A DNA stretch of 64,000 nucleotides from DP-19 sp036496285. GTDB lineage: Bacteria; Desulfobacterota; Binatia; UTPRO1. Below, in pieces: positions 45,482 to 53,722 of the stretch (positions are counted from its first letter, which is position 1; the number at the start of each line of letters is the position of its first letter). A model generated the notes under the pieces. The model had not been told where the DNA came from. It saw only the letters and a list, made by a program, of their open reading frames with translations, and ran no database searches. The translations under genes were made by a program, and so were the position numbers. The DNA lies in NCBI GenBank assembly GCA_036496285.1, contig DASXLI010000098.1, forward strand, positions 59,193-123,192, given 5' to 3'.

Positions 45482-45907
45482 TCAGTAGGACTCGCCGGGC
45501 GGATGGGGGTGCTCGCTCACCGGCTCCTCGTGCATTCGACTGCTCCCCCGCGCGTCCGGCTCGGCCCGACCACTGAAGTGAATCTCCTCGTCGCCCTTCA
45601 GCATCCTCGGCGTCACGACGTAGGTCCCGCCGAGCGACGGCCGCCAGATCGACATCGCGGTTTCGGTCCGACCGGCGGTCAGGACGTACGCGAGGCTACC
45701 CGTCAAACCGCCGAGGGTCGCGTATACGAACTTCACCGGCATGTACACCAGATCGACGAACACCGCCCCGACACCGAGACCGAAGCCGGTGGCGAAGTTC
45801 TCCTCCTCCTGCTCCTCCGCCAACCCAGGTCTCGCCGTTCCCAGGCAGAGCGTTGCCACCAATATTGCGACCACTACGGCCGCTCCGAAACGCTTGTGTG
45901 CCCTCAT
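45482..45907 (-). CDS. Small exported protein of unknown function
   Basis: The 141-residue protein begins with a signal sequence (FGAAVVVAILVATLCLGTA, cut near GLA-EE). A Gly-rich hydrophobic stretch (FGLGVGAVFVDLVYMPVKF and YATLGGLTGSLAYVL) and a conserved-looking SLGGTYVVTPRMLKG segment follow. The C-terminus is polar and His/Pro-rich. It may insert in or coat a membrane. No family name can be given. It lies 26 bases upstream of the SRPBCC lipoprotein gene. Confidence 0.7.
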   Translation of the reverse strand: MRAHKRFGAAVVVAILVATLCLGTARPGLAEEQEEENFATGFGLGVGAVFVDLVYMPVKFVYATLGGLTGSLAYVLTAGRTETAMSIWRPSLGGTYVVTPRMLKGDEEIHFSGRAEPDARGSSRMHEEPVSEHPHPPGESY

Positions 45908-45934
45908 CGTCCCCTCCTCCTCGTCGGGTTTGGT

Positions 45935-46669
45935 CTAACCTTCGGTGCGCACTACGCTGCCCTCCGGCAGCACACGCAAGAGATGCTGCAACGCCCGCTC
46001 GACGTACGCGGCGTCCTTGGACTCGAGCGTCACCTTCACCATGTACTCGGGATTGTCGATCTTCGGATACGAACCGAGCATCAGCTCCGGGAACTCGTGC
46101 AGGGTGTCGTCGAGAAACTCGGCGATCGTCCCCTCGCCCACCCCGGTGTAGACGACCTTGAGGCAGTACGGGGTCGTCTCGAAACGCGGCTTCAGGCTCA
46201 GGAACTTCTGCCGGAAGATCTCCGGGATGCCCGGCAGGATGTAGATGTTGTGGAGCTTGATGGTCGGGAAGTTCAGGCTGACGTCGGTGATCAGCTCCGC
46301 GCCCTCCGGCACTTCGGCCATCTTCAGGCGCGCGCGGTTGATCTTGTCGCCGTAGAACGTGCGCAGCTTCGACTCGATGTCGGGGTGCACAATCACCGGC
46401 TTGCCGAACGCGCGGGCGATGCCCTCGATGGTGATGTCGTCGTGCGTCGGGCCGACGCCGCCGGAGGTGAACACGACGTCGTAGGTCGCGTGCGCGTGCC
46501 GTACCTCCACTGCGATGTCGTCGAGATCGTCGGCGACGACGGCGATGCGCTTGAGCGCAACGCCGAGCTGGCGCAGCTCCGCCGCGAGGAACGGCGAGTT
46601 GGTGTCGACGACCTTGCCCGAGAGGATCTCGTTGCCGATCACGACGGCGGCTGCGGTGAGCTCCGGCAT
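45935..46669 (-). CDS. Competence/damage-inducible CinA-like molybdopterin-binding domain protein
   Basis: The 244-residue protein has the MoCF-like fold: AAVVIGNEILSGKVVDTNS, SGGVGPTHDDIT and the LHNIYILPGIPEIF motif of the CinA N-terminal domain. The C-terminal nicotinamide-nucleotide amidase domain of full CinA is absent, so it is a stand-alone molybdopterin-binding-like protein, as in many bacteria. It follows the ThDP-enzyme gene by 11 bases and may be co-transcribed. The actual activity is uncertain (NAD or FAD pyrophosphatase activity is known for relatives). Confidence 0.85.
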   Translation of the reverse strand: MPELTAAAVVIGNEILSGKVVDTNSPFLAAELRQLGVALKRIAVVADDLDDIAVEVRHAHATYDVVFTSGGVGPTHDDITIEGIARAFGKPVIVHPDIESKLRTFYGDKINRARLKMAEVPEGAELITDVSLNFPTIKLHNIYILPGIPEIFRQKFLSLKPRFETTPYCLKVVYTGVGEGTIAEFLDDTLHEFPELMLGSYPKIDNPEYMVKVTLESKDAAYVERALQHLLRVLPEGSVVRTEG

Positions 46670-46680
46670 GCGTCCGCGGC

Positions 46681-48330
46681 TCAGATCGACATCGCGCCTT
46701 TGCGGAACTCGCTGACGCCGAGCTTGACGTTCACCACGGCCGGCTTGCCGCAGCCGAGCGCGCGCTCGAGCGCCGGGCGGATCTGGCCCGGCTCCTCGAC
46801 GTACTCGCCGTGGCCGCCGAGCGCCTCGACGACCTTGTCGTAGCGGGTGAACTCGAGCTTGGTCGCGATCGAGCGCTCCTCGCCGTAGAACTCGACCTGG
46901 CCGCGCCGGATCTGCATCCAGGCGGCATCGTTGCCGATGATGCCGACCACGTTGATCTTCTGGCGCACGCAGGCCTCGAACTCCATGGCGTTCAGGCCGA
47001 AGGCGCCGTCACCATAGATGATGATGACGTTGCTCTTGGGGCTCGCGAGCTTGGCCGCCATGGCGTAGCCGGGGCCGACGCCGAGCGTGCCGAGCGGCCC
47101 TGGATCGAGCCAGTGCCCGATCTTGGCGATGCGCAGCACCGACGCCGCCGTCGCGACGAAATCGCCGCCGTCGCCGATGACGATCGTGTCGTCGTCGAGA
47201 AGGTCGTCGATCTCCTTGCAGAGCCGGAGCGGGTTGATCGGCGAGGCGTCCGAGTGCATCTCGGGGAGCATCTGCTCGAGGCGCGCGCTCTCCTTCGTAC
47301 GCAGGTCGCGCACCCACTCGCGCACCGCCGCGCTGCCGCCGGCGGGGCCGTCGGCCAGCGCGGTGAGCTGCGCCATCACGAGCCCCGTGTCGCCGACGAT
47401 GCCGACGTCGACGTGGCGGTTGCGGCCGATCTCGCCGCCGTCGAGGTCGACCTGGATGAGCTTGGCGTCCGGGTTGAGGTGGCTCGAGCGGCCGTACCCG
47501 AGGCGGAAGTCGAGCGGCGTGCCGAAGATGAGGATCACGTCCGCCGCGCGCAGCGCATCCTTGCGGGTGCGGTGGAAGTAGTACGGGTGGCCGGGCGGCA
47601 AGGAGCCGCGGCCCTGGCCGTTCACGTAGACGGGCAGACCGAACTGCTCGACGAACGGCTCGTACGCGTCGCGCCGCTTCGACCAGAAGAGCTGGCTGCC
47701 GACGAGCGCGACCGGGCGCTCCGCCGTGCGCAACAGATCGTACGCGCGATCGAGGTAGACGGGATCGCCGCCGATGGTCGCCGCCGTCCGGTAGCCCGTC
47801 GGAAAATCGATCTTCGACTCCTCGACGCTGTCGAAGAGGAAGTCGACCGGCATCTCGAGGTACACCGGGCCCGGCACGCCGGTCGTCGCGATGCGGAAGG
47901 CCATGCTCACGTACTCGGCGAGGCGGCCTGCTTCGGGGACCGAGTGCGACCATTTCGTGATCGGCCGCATCAGGTCGACGTGGTTCATGTCCTGGAGCGA
48001 GCCCTTGTCGCAGAGGGCGTGCGGCCCCTGGCCGCCGATGATGAGCATCGGGATGTTGGCCCGCCAGGCGCTGGCGACGCCGGTCACCGCGTCGGTCAGG
48101 CCCGGACCCGCGGTGACGACTGCGACGCCGGGCTGGCCGGTGACGCGCGACCAGCCGTCGGCCGCGTGCGACGCCGTCTGCTCGTGGCGCGTGTCGACGA
48201 CACGAATGCCGAGATCGAGACAGCCGTCGTAGATCGACATCACGTGCCCGCCGCAAAGGGTGAAGATGTGCGACACCCCTTCGGCCTTGAGCGCGCGGGC
48301 GACGATGCGACCACCGTGAAGTTGGCTCAT
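46681..48330 (-). CDS. ThDP-dependent enzyme of acetolactate synthase / 2-hydroxyacyl-CoA lyase type
   Basis: The 549-residue protein has the three ThDP-enzyme domains. The N-terminal Pyr domain holds the catalytic Glu in VVDTRHEQTASHAADG, a central domain follows, and the C-terminal PP domain has the GDGAFGLNAMEFEAC...ND motif that binds Mg-ThDP. It resembles acetolactate synthase large subunits but is not next to an ilvN-type small subunit or an ilvC, so a role other than branched-chain amino acid synthesis is likely. 2-Hydroxyacyl-CoA lyase or benzaldehyde lyase type is possible. The reaction is not fixed by the sequence. Confidence 0.85.
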   Translation of the reverse strand: MSQLHGGRIVARALKAEGVSHIFTLCGGHVMSIYDGCLDLGIRVVDTRHEQTASHAADGWSRVTGQPGVAVVTAGPGLTDAVTGVASAWRANIPMLIIGGQGPHALCDKGSLQDMNHVDLMRPITKWSHSVPEAGRLAEYVSMAFRIATTGVPGPVYLEMPVDFLFDSVEESKIDFPTGYRTAATIGGDPVYLDRAYDLLRTAERPVALVGSQLFWSKRRDAYEPFVEQFGLPVYVNGQGRGSLPPGHPYYFHRTRKDALRAADVILIFGTPLDFRLGYGRSSHLNPDAKLIQVDLDGGEIGRNRHVDVGIVGDTGLVMAQLTALADGPAGGSAAVREWVRDLRTKESARLEQMLPEMHSDASPINPLRLCKEIDDLLDDDTIVIGDGGDFVATAASVLRIAKIGHWLDPGPLGTLGVGPGYAMAAKLASPKSNVIIIYGDGAFGLNAMEFEACVRQKINVVGIIGNDAAWMQIRRGQVEFYGEERSIATKLEFTRYDKVVEALGGHGEYVEEPGQIRPALERALGCGKPAVVNVKLGVSEFRKGAMSI

Positions 48331-48460
48331 AAGGAAGGCCCCCAGTCCGCGAAGCGACGCGGCAATAGAACCATGGGTTTACGAGAGTCGCAAGGCTGCG
48401 ACATGGCCCCCGGCCCCGGCCCCGGACGATTTTGGGGCAGCCGCGCGCACGGGGGCGAAA

Positions 48461-49600
48461 TCAACTAACGTCGCGCAGGTCTTCGAACTGCCTAGCCAGG
48501 TACTCCTTCAGACGGCGCTTCAACCGGCTCTCCACCTGACGGACGCGCTCGCGGCTGATGCCGTACTTGTCGCCGATCTCCTGCAGAGTGAGCGGATCCT
48601 CGGCGAGGAGGCGCTGGTCGAAGATCAGCCGATCCTTGTCGTGCAGGGTGGAGCCGAACTCGCGGATCTTCTCGCTCAGGCGCCGGCGGTACTCGGCGTC
48701 CGCCACCTGGTCCTCGGCGGTCGCGGTGCCGCTTTTCAGCACGTCGAGCAGGGTGCCGTCCTCGCCCTCGTGCAGGGGCGAGTCGACCGAGACGTCGCTG
48801 CCGCCGAGGCGCTGCTCCATCTCGACGACCTCCTGCTCCTTGACGTCGAGCCGCTGCGCCAAGAGCTTCGGGCCGGCGACGAAGCCCTCCGCCTCGAGCT
48901 TGTCCTTCTCCTTTTGTAGATTGAAGAAGAGCTTGCGCTGCGCCTGCGTGGTACCGAGCTTCACGAGGCGCCAGTTGTTCATGACGTAGCGGATGATGTA
49001 CGCGCGAATCCACCACACCGCGTACGACGGGAAGCGCACCCCGCGGTACGGGTCGAAATTCTTCACCGCCTCCATGAGGCCGATGTTGCCCTCCTGGATC
49101 AGGTCGAGGAGGTTGCGGAACGAGCGTTGGTACTCGCGCGCGATCATCACGACCAGGCGCAGGTTGCCGGTGACCAGCCGGTAGGCCGCCGCGATGTCGC
49201 GGTCGTGCTGGAATTGCACGGCGAGATCGTGCTCCTCCTCCCGCGTGAGGAGGGGATGGCGGCGGATCTCGGCGAGGTAGCGCTGCAGCGGATCGAAGGA
49301 GACGAGCGCGCCGTCCTTCTCGACGCCCTCCTCGCCGTCGGCCTCGCCGCGCCCACGCGCGCGACGGCGCACCGCCGCGCGCGGCTCGGGGCCGTCGGGC
49401 GACGCGTCGTCCGCATGCGTGCGCGCCGCGGCCGCGAGCGCATCCTCGTCGATGGTCGGCAGCTCGACCGCGTCGGGAGCGATCGCCGGCTCCGCGTCCT
49501 CGCGCTCGTCGTCGACGACGATCTCGGGCTCGAGCGCCGCTGGGGCTGGCCCGGCCGCCTTCCGCTCGCGTCGCCCGCGATTGCGGCCGCCGGCCCTCAT
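48461..49600 (-). CDS. rpoH: RNA polymerase sigma-32-type factor (RpoH-like)
   Basis: The 379-residue sigma factor has an acidic, Ala-rich N-terminal extension of about 100 residues with no typical region 1.1. Region 2 (DLIQEGNIGLMEAVKNFDPYRGVRF), a -10-binding YAVWWIRAYIIRYVMNNWRLVK segment and an RpoH-box-like QRKLFFNLQKEKDKL follow. Region 4 is LTLQEIGDKYGISRERVRQVE. The QRKLFFNL stretch is the mark of sigma-32. The ATG overlaps the cbpM-like stop (ATGA), and it follows dnaJ, which fits a heat-shock operon. An autoregulatory loop is inferred. Confidence 0.9.
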   Translation of the reverse strand: MRAGGRNRGRRERKAAGPAPAALEPEIVVDDEREDAEPAIAPDAVELPTIDEDALAAAARTHADDASPDGPEPRAAVRRRARGRGEADGEEGVEKDGALVSFDPLQRYLAEIRRHPLLTREEEHDLAVQFQHDRDIAAAYRLVTGNLRLVVMIAREYQRSFRNLLDLIQEGNIGLMEAVKNFDPYRGVRFPSYAVWWIRAYIIRYVMNNWRLVKLGTTQAQRKLFFNLQKEKDKLEAEGFVAGPKLLAQRLDVKEQEVVEMEQRLGGSDVSVDSPLHEGEDGTLLDVLKSGTATAEDQVADAEYRRRLSEKIREFGSTLHDKDRLIFDQRLLAEDPLTLQEIGDKYGISRERVRQVESRLKRRLKEYLARQFEDLRDVS

Positions 49601-49926
49601 TGCTCGTCCGTCGACGGCGGAGTGCCGAGTCCGCGCTTCAGTTGCGTGACCAGATCGGCCAGGATCTCGTCGAACTGGCGGCGCATCGCGATCATGTCGT
49701 CGCGCATGCGGAGGATCACCTCCGCGCCGGGCAGGTTCACCTCGAGCTCCTGGGTGAGGAGGGCCGTGACCCGCGCCCGGTCGAGGTCGGCGCTCGAGAT
49801 CACCACCACGTCGTCGAGCGTGCGCTTGATGACGATCATGCCTTCGTGCTCGAGCATCTCGAGATAGTCGGTCGTGAGCCCGGCACGCTCGGCCGCCTCC
49901 GCCAGCGGGAAGTACTTGCCCGACAC
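49597..49926 (-). CDS. MerR-type chaperone modulator (CbpM/HspR-like)
   Basis: The 109-residue protein has a small winged-helix N-terminal part (LAEAAERAGLTTDYLEMLEH, VVISSADLDRARV) and a helical C-terminus (LEVNLPGAEVILRMRDDM, then coiled coil). These are the features of MerR_2-type HspR/CbpM modulators. It sits directly after dnaJ with one base between and overlaps rpoH, so it probably modulates the DnaJ-type chaperone or represses the operon. A GTG start is used. DNA binding versus chaperone binding is not resolved. Confidence 0.85.
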   Translation of the reverse strand: MSGKYFPLAEAAERAGLTTDYLEMLEHEGMIVIKRTLDDVVVISSADLDRARVTALLTQELEVNLPGAEVILRMRDDMIAMRRQFDEILADLVTQLKRGLGTPPSTDEQ

Positions 49927-49927
49927 C

Positions 49928-51085
49928 TCAGAGCCTCAGGTCGGCGCGCGGGTTGCGCCCGTAGCTGTCCTCGAGGACGGTCACCGCGTCGCGCACCTTC
50001 TCGGTGCCGTCGGTCGGGACCTGCACCATGAGGACGACGTACAGATCGCCGCGGTTGGACCCCTTCATCTCGGGAACGCCCTTGCCACGCAGCCGGAGCT
50101 TCGTGCCGCTCTGGCTGCCCGGCGGAACCTTCAGCTTCACCGTAGCGTCGGGCGTGGGGACGTCAATGGTCGCCCCGTGCATCGCCTCACCGATCGTCAC
50201 CGGCACCTGCAGGTAGAGGTCGAGGCCGCGCCGCTCGAGACGCGGATGCGGCCGCACCCTGGTCACGATGTAGAGATCGCCCGCCGGCGCGCCACCGACG
50301 CCGGCTCCGCCCTTCCCGGCGAGGCGGATGCGCGAGCCGTCGTCGACCCCCGCGGGGATCTTCACGTTCAGGCGCTCGACCTTGTCGACGCGCCCCGCGC
50401 CAGCGCAGCGTGAGCAGGGGCGCTGGTCGATGCGGCCAGAGCCGCCGCAGCGCGGGCAGCGGCGGTTGAACGAGAGCGGTCCGCTGCCGACCTTCGTCTG
50501 CCCGGTGCCGTTGCAATCGGGGCAGGTCGAGCCTTCGCCCTCGACGCCCGCGCCGTGGCAGGTGGGGCACTCGACCGGCTTCGTCAGCGAGATCGTCGCG
50601 GTGGTGCCGCGGATCGCGCTCAGAAGATCGATCTCGAGCGTCGACTCGAGGTCCGATCCGCGCTGCGCCGGAGCGTGGCCGCCGCCCTCGCCGCGCCCGC
50701 CGAAGAGATCGCCGAAGATGTCCTCGAAGCTCGAGTAGCGTCCCCCGCCCCCGAAGCCCTCGAACTCCTCCGCGTTGGCGCTGCCGCGCCCGAAGCCGCC
50801 GGCGTAGGCCTGCTGCGCGCGCTTGTACTCGCGAGCGCGGTCGGCGTCGAAGCCCGATTGCAGCCCGTCCATGCCGAACTCGTCGTAGGCCTTGCGCTTG
50901 GCCGGGTCGGACAGCGCATCGTAGGCGAACGAGATGCGCTTGAACTTCTCCTCGGCGTCGCGGTTGCCGGGATTGACGTCGGGATGATGCTTGCGCGCGA
51001 GCTTCCGGTAGGACTTCTTGATCTCCTCCGCGCTCGCGGTGCGCTTCACGCCGAGGTCGGCGTAGAGATCACGTGCTGTCGCCAT
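49928..51085 (-). CDS. dnaJ: DnaJ-type co-chaperone
   Basis: The 385-residue type I DnaJ has a J domain with HPD (RKHHPDVNPG), a Gly/Phe-rich linker, four zinc motifs (CPTCHGAG, CPDCNGTG, CPRCGGSG, CSRCAGAG) and two C-terminal substrate-binding domains. It delivers unfolded proteins to DnaK and stimulates its ATPase. Only dnaJ, not dnaK, is in the window. It is in a run rpoZ-dnaJ-cbpM-rpoH with short gaps and overlaps. Confidence 0.95.
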   Translation of the reverse strand: MATARDLYADLGVKRTASAEEIKKSYRKLARKHHPDVNPGNRDAEEKFKRISFAYDALSDPAKRKAYDEFGMDGLQSGFDADRAREYKRAQQAYAGGFGRGSANAEEFEGFGGGGRYSSFEDIFGDLFGGRGEGGGHAPAQRGSDLESTLEIDLLSAIRGTTATISLTKPVECPTCHGAGVEGEGSTCPDCNGTGQTKVGSGPLSFNRRCPRCGGSGRIDQRPCSRCAGAGRVDKVERLNVKIPAGVDDGSRIRLAGKGGAGVGGAPAGDLYIVTRVRPHPRLERRGLDLYLQVPVTIGEAMHGATIDVPTPDATVKLKVPPGSQSGTKLRLRGKGVPEMKGSNRGDLYVVLMVQVPTDGTEKVRDAVTVLEDSYGRNPRADLRL

Positions 51086-51124
51086 GCTAGCGCCGGGGCG
51101 CCCGTGCCGCCGTCGTCAGGTGGG

Positions 51125-51346
51125 TCAGGTCGTCGGCTCCCCCGTCTCCACCGGCATGTCCTGCGCCGCGAGCTTCACCTTGGAGCCGGCGATCTCGCGC
51201 AGCGCGGTCACGACCTCCTTGTTCTCGGACTCGAGCAGCGGACGCGAGCCCTTCAACAACTGCTTGGCCCGCTTGGCGGCGAGCAGCACGAGCTGAAAGC
51301 GGTTGTCGACGTGCTCGAGACAATCTTCGACGGTGATACGTGCCAT
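51125..51346 (-). CDS. rpoZ: RNA polymerase omega subunit
   Basis: The 73-residue protein starts MARITVEDCLEHVDNRFQLV and has the following RAKQLLKG segment of RpoZ. Omega stabilises the beta' subunit. GGAGGAAG lies before the ATG. dnaJ begins 39 bases downstream, so they probably share a transcript. Confidence 0.93.
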   Translation of the reverse strand: MARITVEDCLEHVDNRFQLVLLAAKRAKQLLKGSRPLLESENKEVVTALREIAGSKVKLAAQDMPVETGEPTT

Positions 51347-51468
51347 CAGTCACTTCCTCCGATGCGATCCTCGATGCGAGTCTACGGACTCTATCCGAAT
51401 CGTCCGGCGAAAGAAAACCACCGCCCCGTCGCCTTGACTCCTCGGACGGATGCGATAACTCAGGCGCC

Positions 51469-51933
51469 GTGGGACTTTGGGAGCGCGTCCGCAACCTGGC
51501 CGGCGGCCCCACGCGTCGTCTCGTCGCCGACCTGACGGCAGCCTATCACGAGGAGCTGCGTCTGGCGCTGCAGCTGCGCGCGCACGCCGAGCGCGTCCCC
51601 TACCCGTCCTCGGCGGCGAGCCTCCTCGGTCTGGCCGAGCGCGAGGACGAGCACGCGGGGCTCCTGCGCGAGCAGATCGCGCGCCTCGGCGGCACCGTCT
51701 CCGCCGTGGGATCCGGCACGCCGCGCGGCGGCCGGAACTACTGGGAGCGCCTCACCTTCGATCTCGAGGACCTGCGGGTCAAGAGCGGACGCTATCGTGA
51801 GCTCACCAACCACTGGGACCTCGAGGATCCGGAGGCCGCGGCCCTCTTCGACCGCCTGTCGCACGACGACGCGCATCTCTGTCGGGTCGTCGCCGACCTG
51901 ATCGCACGCAGCGACCCGCACGCGGAGGACTGA
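51469..51933 (+). CDS. Ferritin-like helical protein
   Basis: The 154-residue product is all-helical with three EEL or REDEHAGLL-type metal-binding-like motifs (YHEELRLALQ, LAEREDEHAGLLRE, DDAHLCRVV). These resemble a ferritin-like four-helix bundle of the DUF2383/PA2169 or erythrin type. A GTG start at the conserved-looking GLWERV is chosen; the long upstream extension is low-complexity. It is divergent from rpoZ and followed by the DUF1232 gene. A metal or rubrerythrin-like role is possible but not shown. Confidence 0.65.
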   Translation: MGLWERVRNLAGGPTRRLVADLTAAYHEELRLALQLRAHAERVPYPSSAASLLGLAEREDEHAGLLREQIARLGGTVSAVGSGTPRGGRNYWERLTFDLEDLRVKSGRYRELTNHWDLEDPEAAALFDRLSHDDAHLCRVVADLIARSDPHAED

Positions 51934-51974
51934 CGCAGGACAGCCGGCGGCCCGGTACGCGGCTTGGCGCGGGC

Positions 51975-52277
51975 ATGCAGATGCTGCGCTTCATCCGGCA
52001 CGTGCCGAGCTTCGTGCGCCTCTACTGGCGTCTCTATCGCGACCCGCGCGTGCCCTTCGGCGCGAAAGCCGGGCTCACCGCGGCGGTGATCTACTTCATC
52101 TCGCCGATCGACCTGATCCCCGACTTCTGGCTCCCGATCCTCGGCTTCGCGGACGACGTCGCGGTCATGTGGTTCGCGACGCGCTGGTTCATCGCCGCGT
52201 GCCCGCCGGACGTCGTGACCGAGCACGTACGTCGGATCGACGGCGAACGCGGCGTCCGCCGTCGATTCCGACGCTGA
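51975..52277 (+). CDS. DUF1232 (YkvA family) membrane protein
   Basis: The 100-residue protein has the DUF1232 motif AAVIYFISPIDLIPDFWLP followed by a GFADDVAVM segment that predicts two short membrane-associated helices. The N- and C-termini are basic. Its stop is 6 bases from the end of the convergent Cys-rich gene. Family function is unknown. Confidence 0.9.
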   Translation: MQMLRFIRHVPSFVRLYWRLYRDPRVPFGAKAGLTAAVIYFISPIDLIPDFWLPILGFADDVAVMWFATRWFIAACPPDVVTEHVRRIDGERGVRRRFRR

Positions 52278-52283
52278 GGCGGT

Positions 52284-52727
52284 CTACTGCACGCCGCCTC
52301 CGGTGCCGCTGCAGGCGGTCATGCACGCCGCCAGATCGGCGGCGCACGAGGCCTGGTCGTCGCTCAACGTCTGCGCGACCTCCATCCTGCACGCGTCGGC
52401 GTCCGCCTTCACCTGGTTGTGGCAGGCCTTCTGCGCGGCGTTCGCCTCCATGGTGCAGCCCTTGAGCGCGGGGCCGCAGAGCCCGAGGCAGGCCACCTTG
52501 GCGTCGAGGGCGTCGCTGTCGCACGCGAGATGCGCGTCCGCAGCGTCGGCGTCGCAGCCGGCCTTGTCGGTCTTCGCCCCGAACGCAACGCCGCCGAGGC
52601 ACATCGTCGCCTGCTGTTTGCATTGCGCGGCGCACGACACCACGCAGGGCTTGTCGCCCGCCGTTGCCACGCCCGTGCCGAGCACGAGCAGCATCCCGAG
52701 CATCGCTGACCCTCGCAGCATTCGCAT
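52284..52727 (-). CDS. Secreted Cys-rich protein
   Basis: The 147-residue product has a signal peptide (MRMLRGSAMLGMLLVLGTGV, cut near ATA-GD). The mature protein has many spaced cysteines (CVVSCAAQCKQQATMC, CLGLCGPALKGC and CAADLAACMTAC), so it should be disulfide-rich and exported. The ATG at 52727 with GGAG upstream is chosen rather than the longer frame. The C-x3-C spacing recalls Cys-rich surface or metal-binding proteins of deltaproteobacteria, with no known function. Confidence 0.78.
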   Translation of the reverse strand: MRMLRGSAMLGMLLVLGTGVATAGDKPCVVSCAAQCKQQATMCLGGVAFGAKTDKAGCDADAADAHLACDSDALDAKVACLGLCGPALKGCTMEANAAQKACHNQVKADADACRMEVAQTLSDDQASCAADLAACMTACSGTGGGVQ

Positions 52728-52959
52728 GATCACTCCTTTCGACTGCCGTCGGTGGAGGAGCAACGGCGGTGCCAGCGCGTCGGCGACGCGCGATGCCACG
52801 GAAGGCCGCGATCGCACGACGGACGCGCGCGCGCGGGCCGCACGGACGGCGGCGCGCCGCTAGGCTTTGTTGTGTCGCCCGCGCGAGGCAGAGCGCAGCG
52901 ACCGCCACGATCGTGACGCGCGCGGCCGCGACACGCCACGGCGGCGGCAGTGCGCCTTG

Positions 52960-53703
52960 TCAGGTCGTGAGCGCGAGGAAGAACTCGCGGTTGCCCGCCG
53001 GCCCGAGGATCGGCGACGGATGCCGGGCGCGGACCGCGAGGCCGCTCTCGCGCGCGAACGCCTCGAGCTCGTCGAGCACGGCCGCGTGCAGCGCCGGATC
53101 GCGCACGACACCGCCCTTGCCGACCTTGCCGCGCCCCACCTCGAACTGCGGCTTCACCAGCGCGAGTATCGTCCTGCCGGGCGCCAGCAGGCGCTGCACC
53201 GCCGGCAGGACCAGGCGGAGCGAGATGAACGAGGCGTCGATCGTCGCGACGTCGATCGGCTCGCCGAGGCGCCCGGCGTCGAGCTGGCGGACGTTGGTGC
53301 GCTCGAGGCTCACGACACGCGGGTCGGCGCGCAGCTTCCAGGCGAGCTGCCCGTAGCCGACGTCGACGGCATACACGCGGCGGGCGCCGCGTTGCAGCAG
53401 GCAGTCGGTGAAGCCGCCCGTCGAGGCACCGACGTCGAGGGCCACCATGCCGGCCGGATCGAACGCGAGCGCGTCGAGCACCGAGGCGAGCTTGACCCCG
53501 CCACGGCTCACGAACGGGTGGTCCTCGCCGCGCACCTCGAGCGGCACATCGACGGCGACCCGGGAGCCGGGCTTGTCGACGCGCGCGCTGCCCGCGAACA
53601 CCTGCCCCGCCATCACGAGGCGCTGCGCCCGCTCGCGCGAGGCGACCAGGCCGCGGTCGACGAGGAGCTTGTCGATGCGCTCGGTCGGCGCACGCGCCGC
53701 CAT
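52960..53703 (-). CDS. tlyA: TlyA family rRNA (cytidine-2'-O)-methyltransferase
   Basis: The 247-residue protein has an N-terminal S4-type RNA-binding domain (ERIDKLLVDRGLVASRERAQ) and a C-terminal FtsJ-like methyltransferase with SAM site LDVGASTGGFTDCLL. The catalytic Lys and Asp residues are in SRGGVKL, TIDASFI and VKPQFEVG. TlyA methylates ribosomal RNA in related organisms; in others it is also annotated as a hemolysin. It follows ispA by 19 bases and is probably co-transcribed with ispA and xse genes. Confidence 0.93.
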   Translation of the reverse strand: MAARAPTERIDKLLVDRGLVASRERAQRLVMAGQVFAGSARVDKPGSRVAVDVPLEVRGEDHPFVSRGGVKLASVLDALAFDPAGMVALDVGASTGGFTDCLLQRGARRVYAVDVGYGQLAWKLRADPRVVSLERTNVRQLDAGRLGEPIDVATIDASFISLRLVLPAVQRLLAPGRTILALVKPQFEVGRGKVGKGGVVRDPALHAAVLDELEAFARESGLAVRARHPSPILGPAGNREFFLALTT

Positions 53704-53722
53704 CGGCGACCGCCTCGCGCGC

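Noticed and set aside
48331..48460. A small gene or regulatory RNA between the ThDP enzyme and rpoH genes
   Set aside because: No frame, hairpin series or conserved RNA fold could be supported by eye.
52728..52959. Additional small gene between the Cys-rich gene and tlyA
   Set aside because: Frames here are Arg/Ala-rich with no start signal; the stretch seems to be non-coding.
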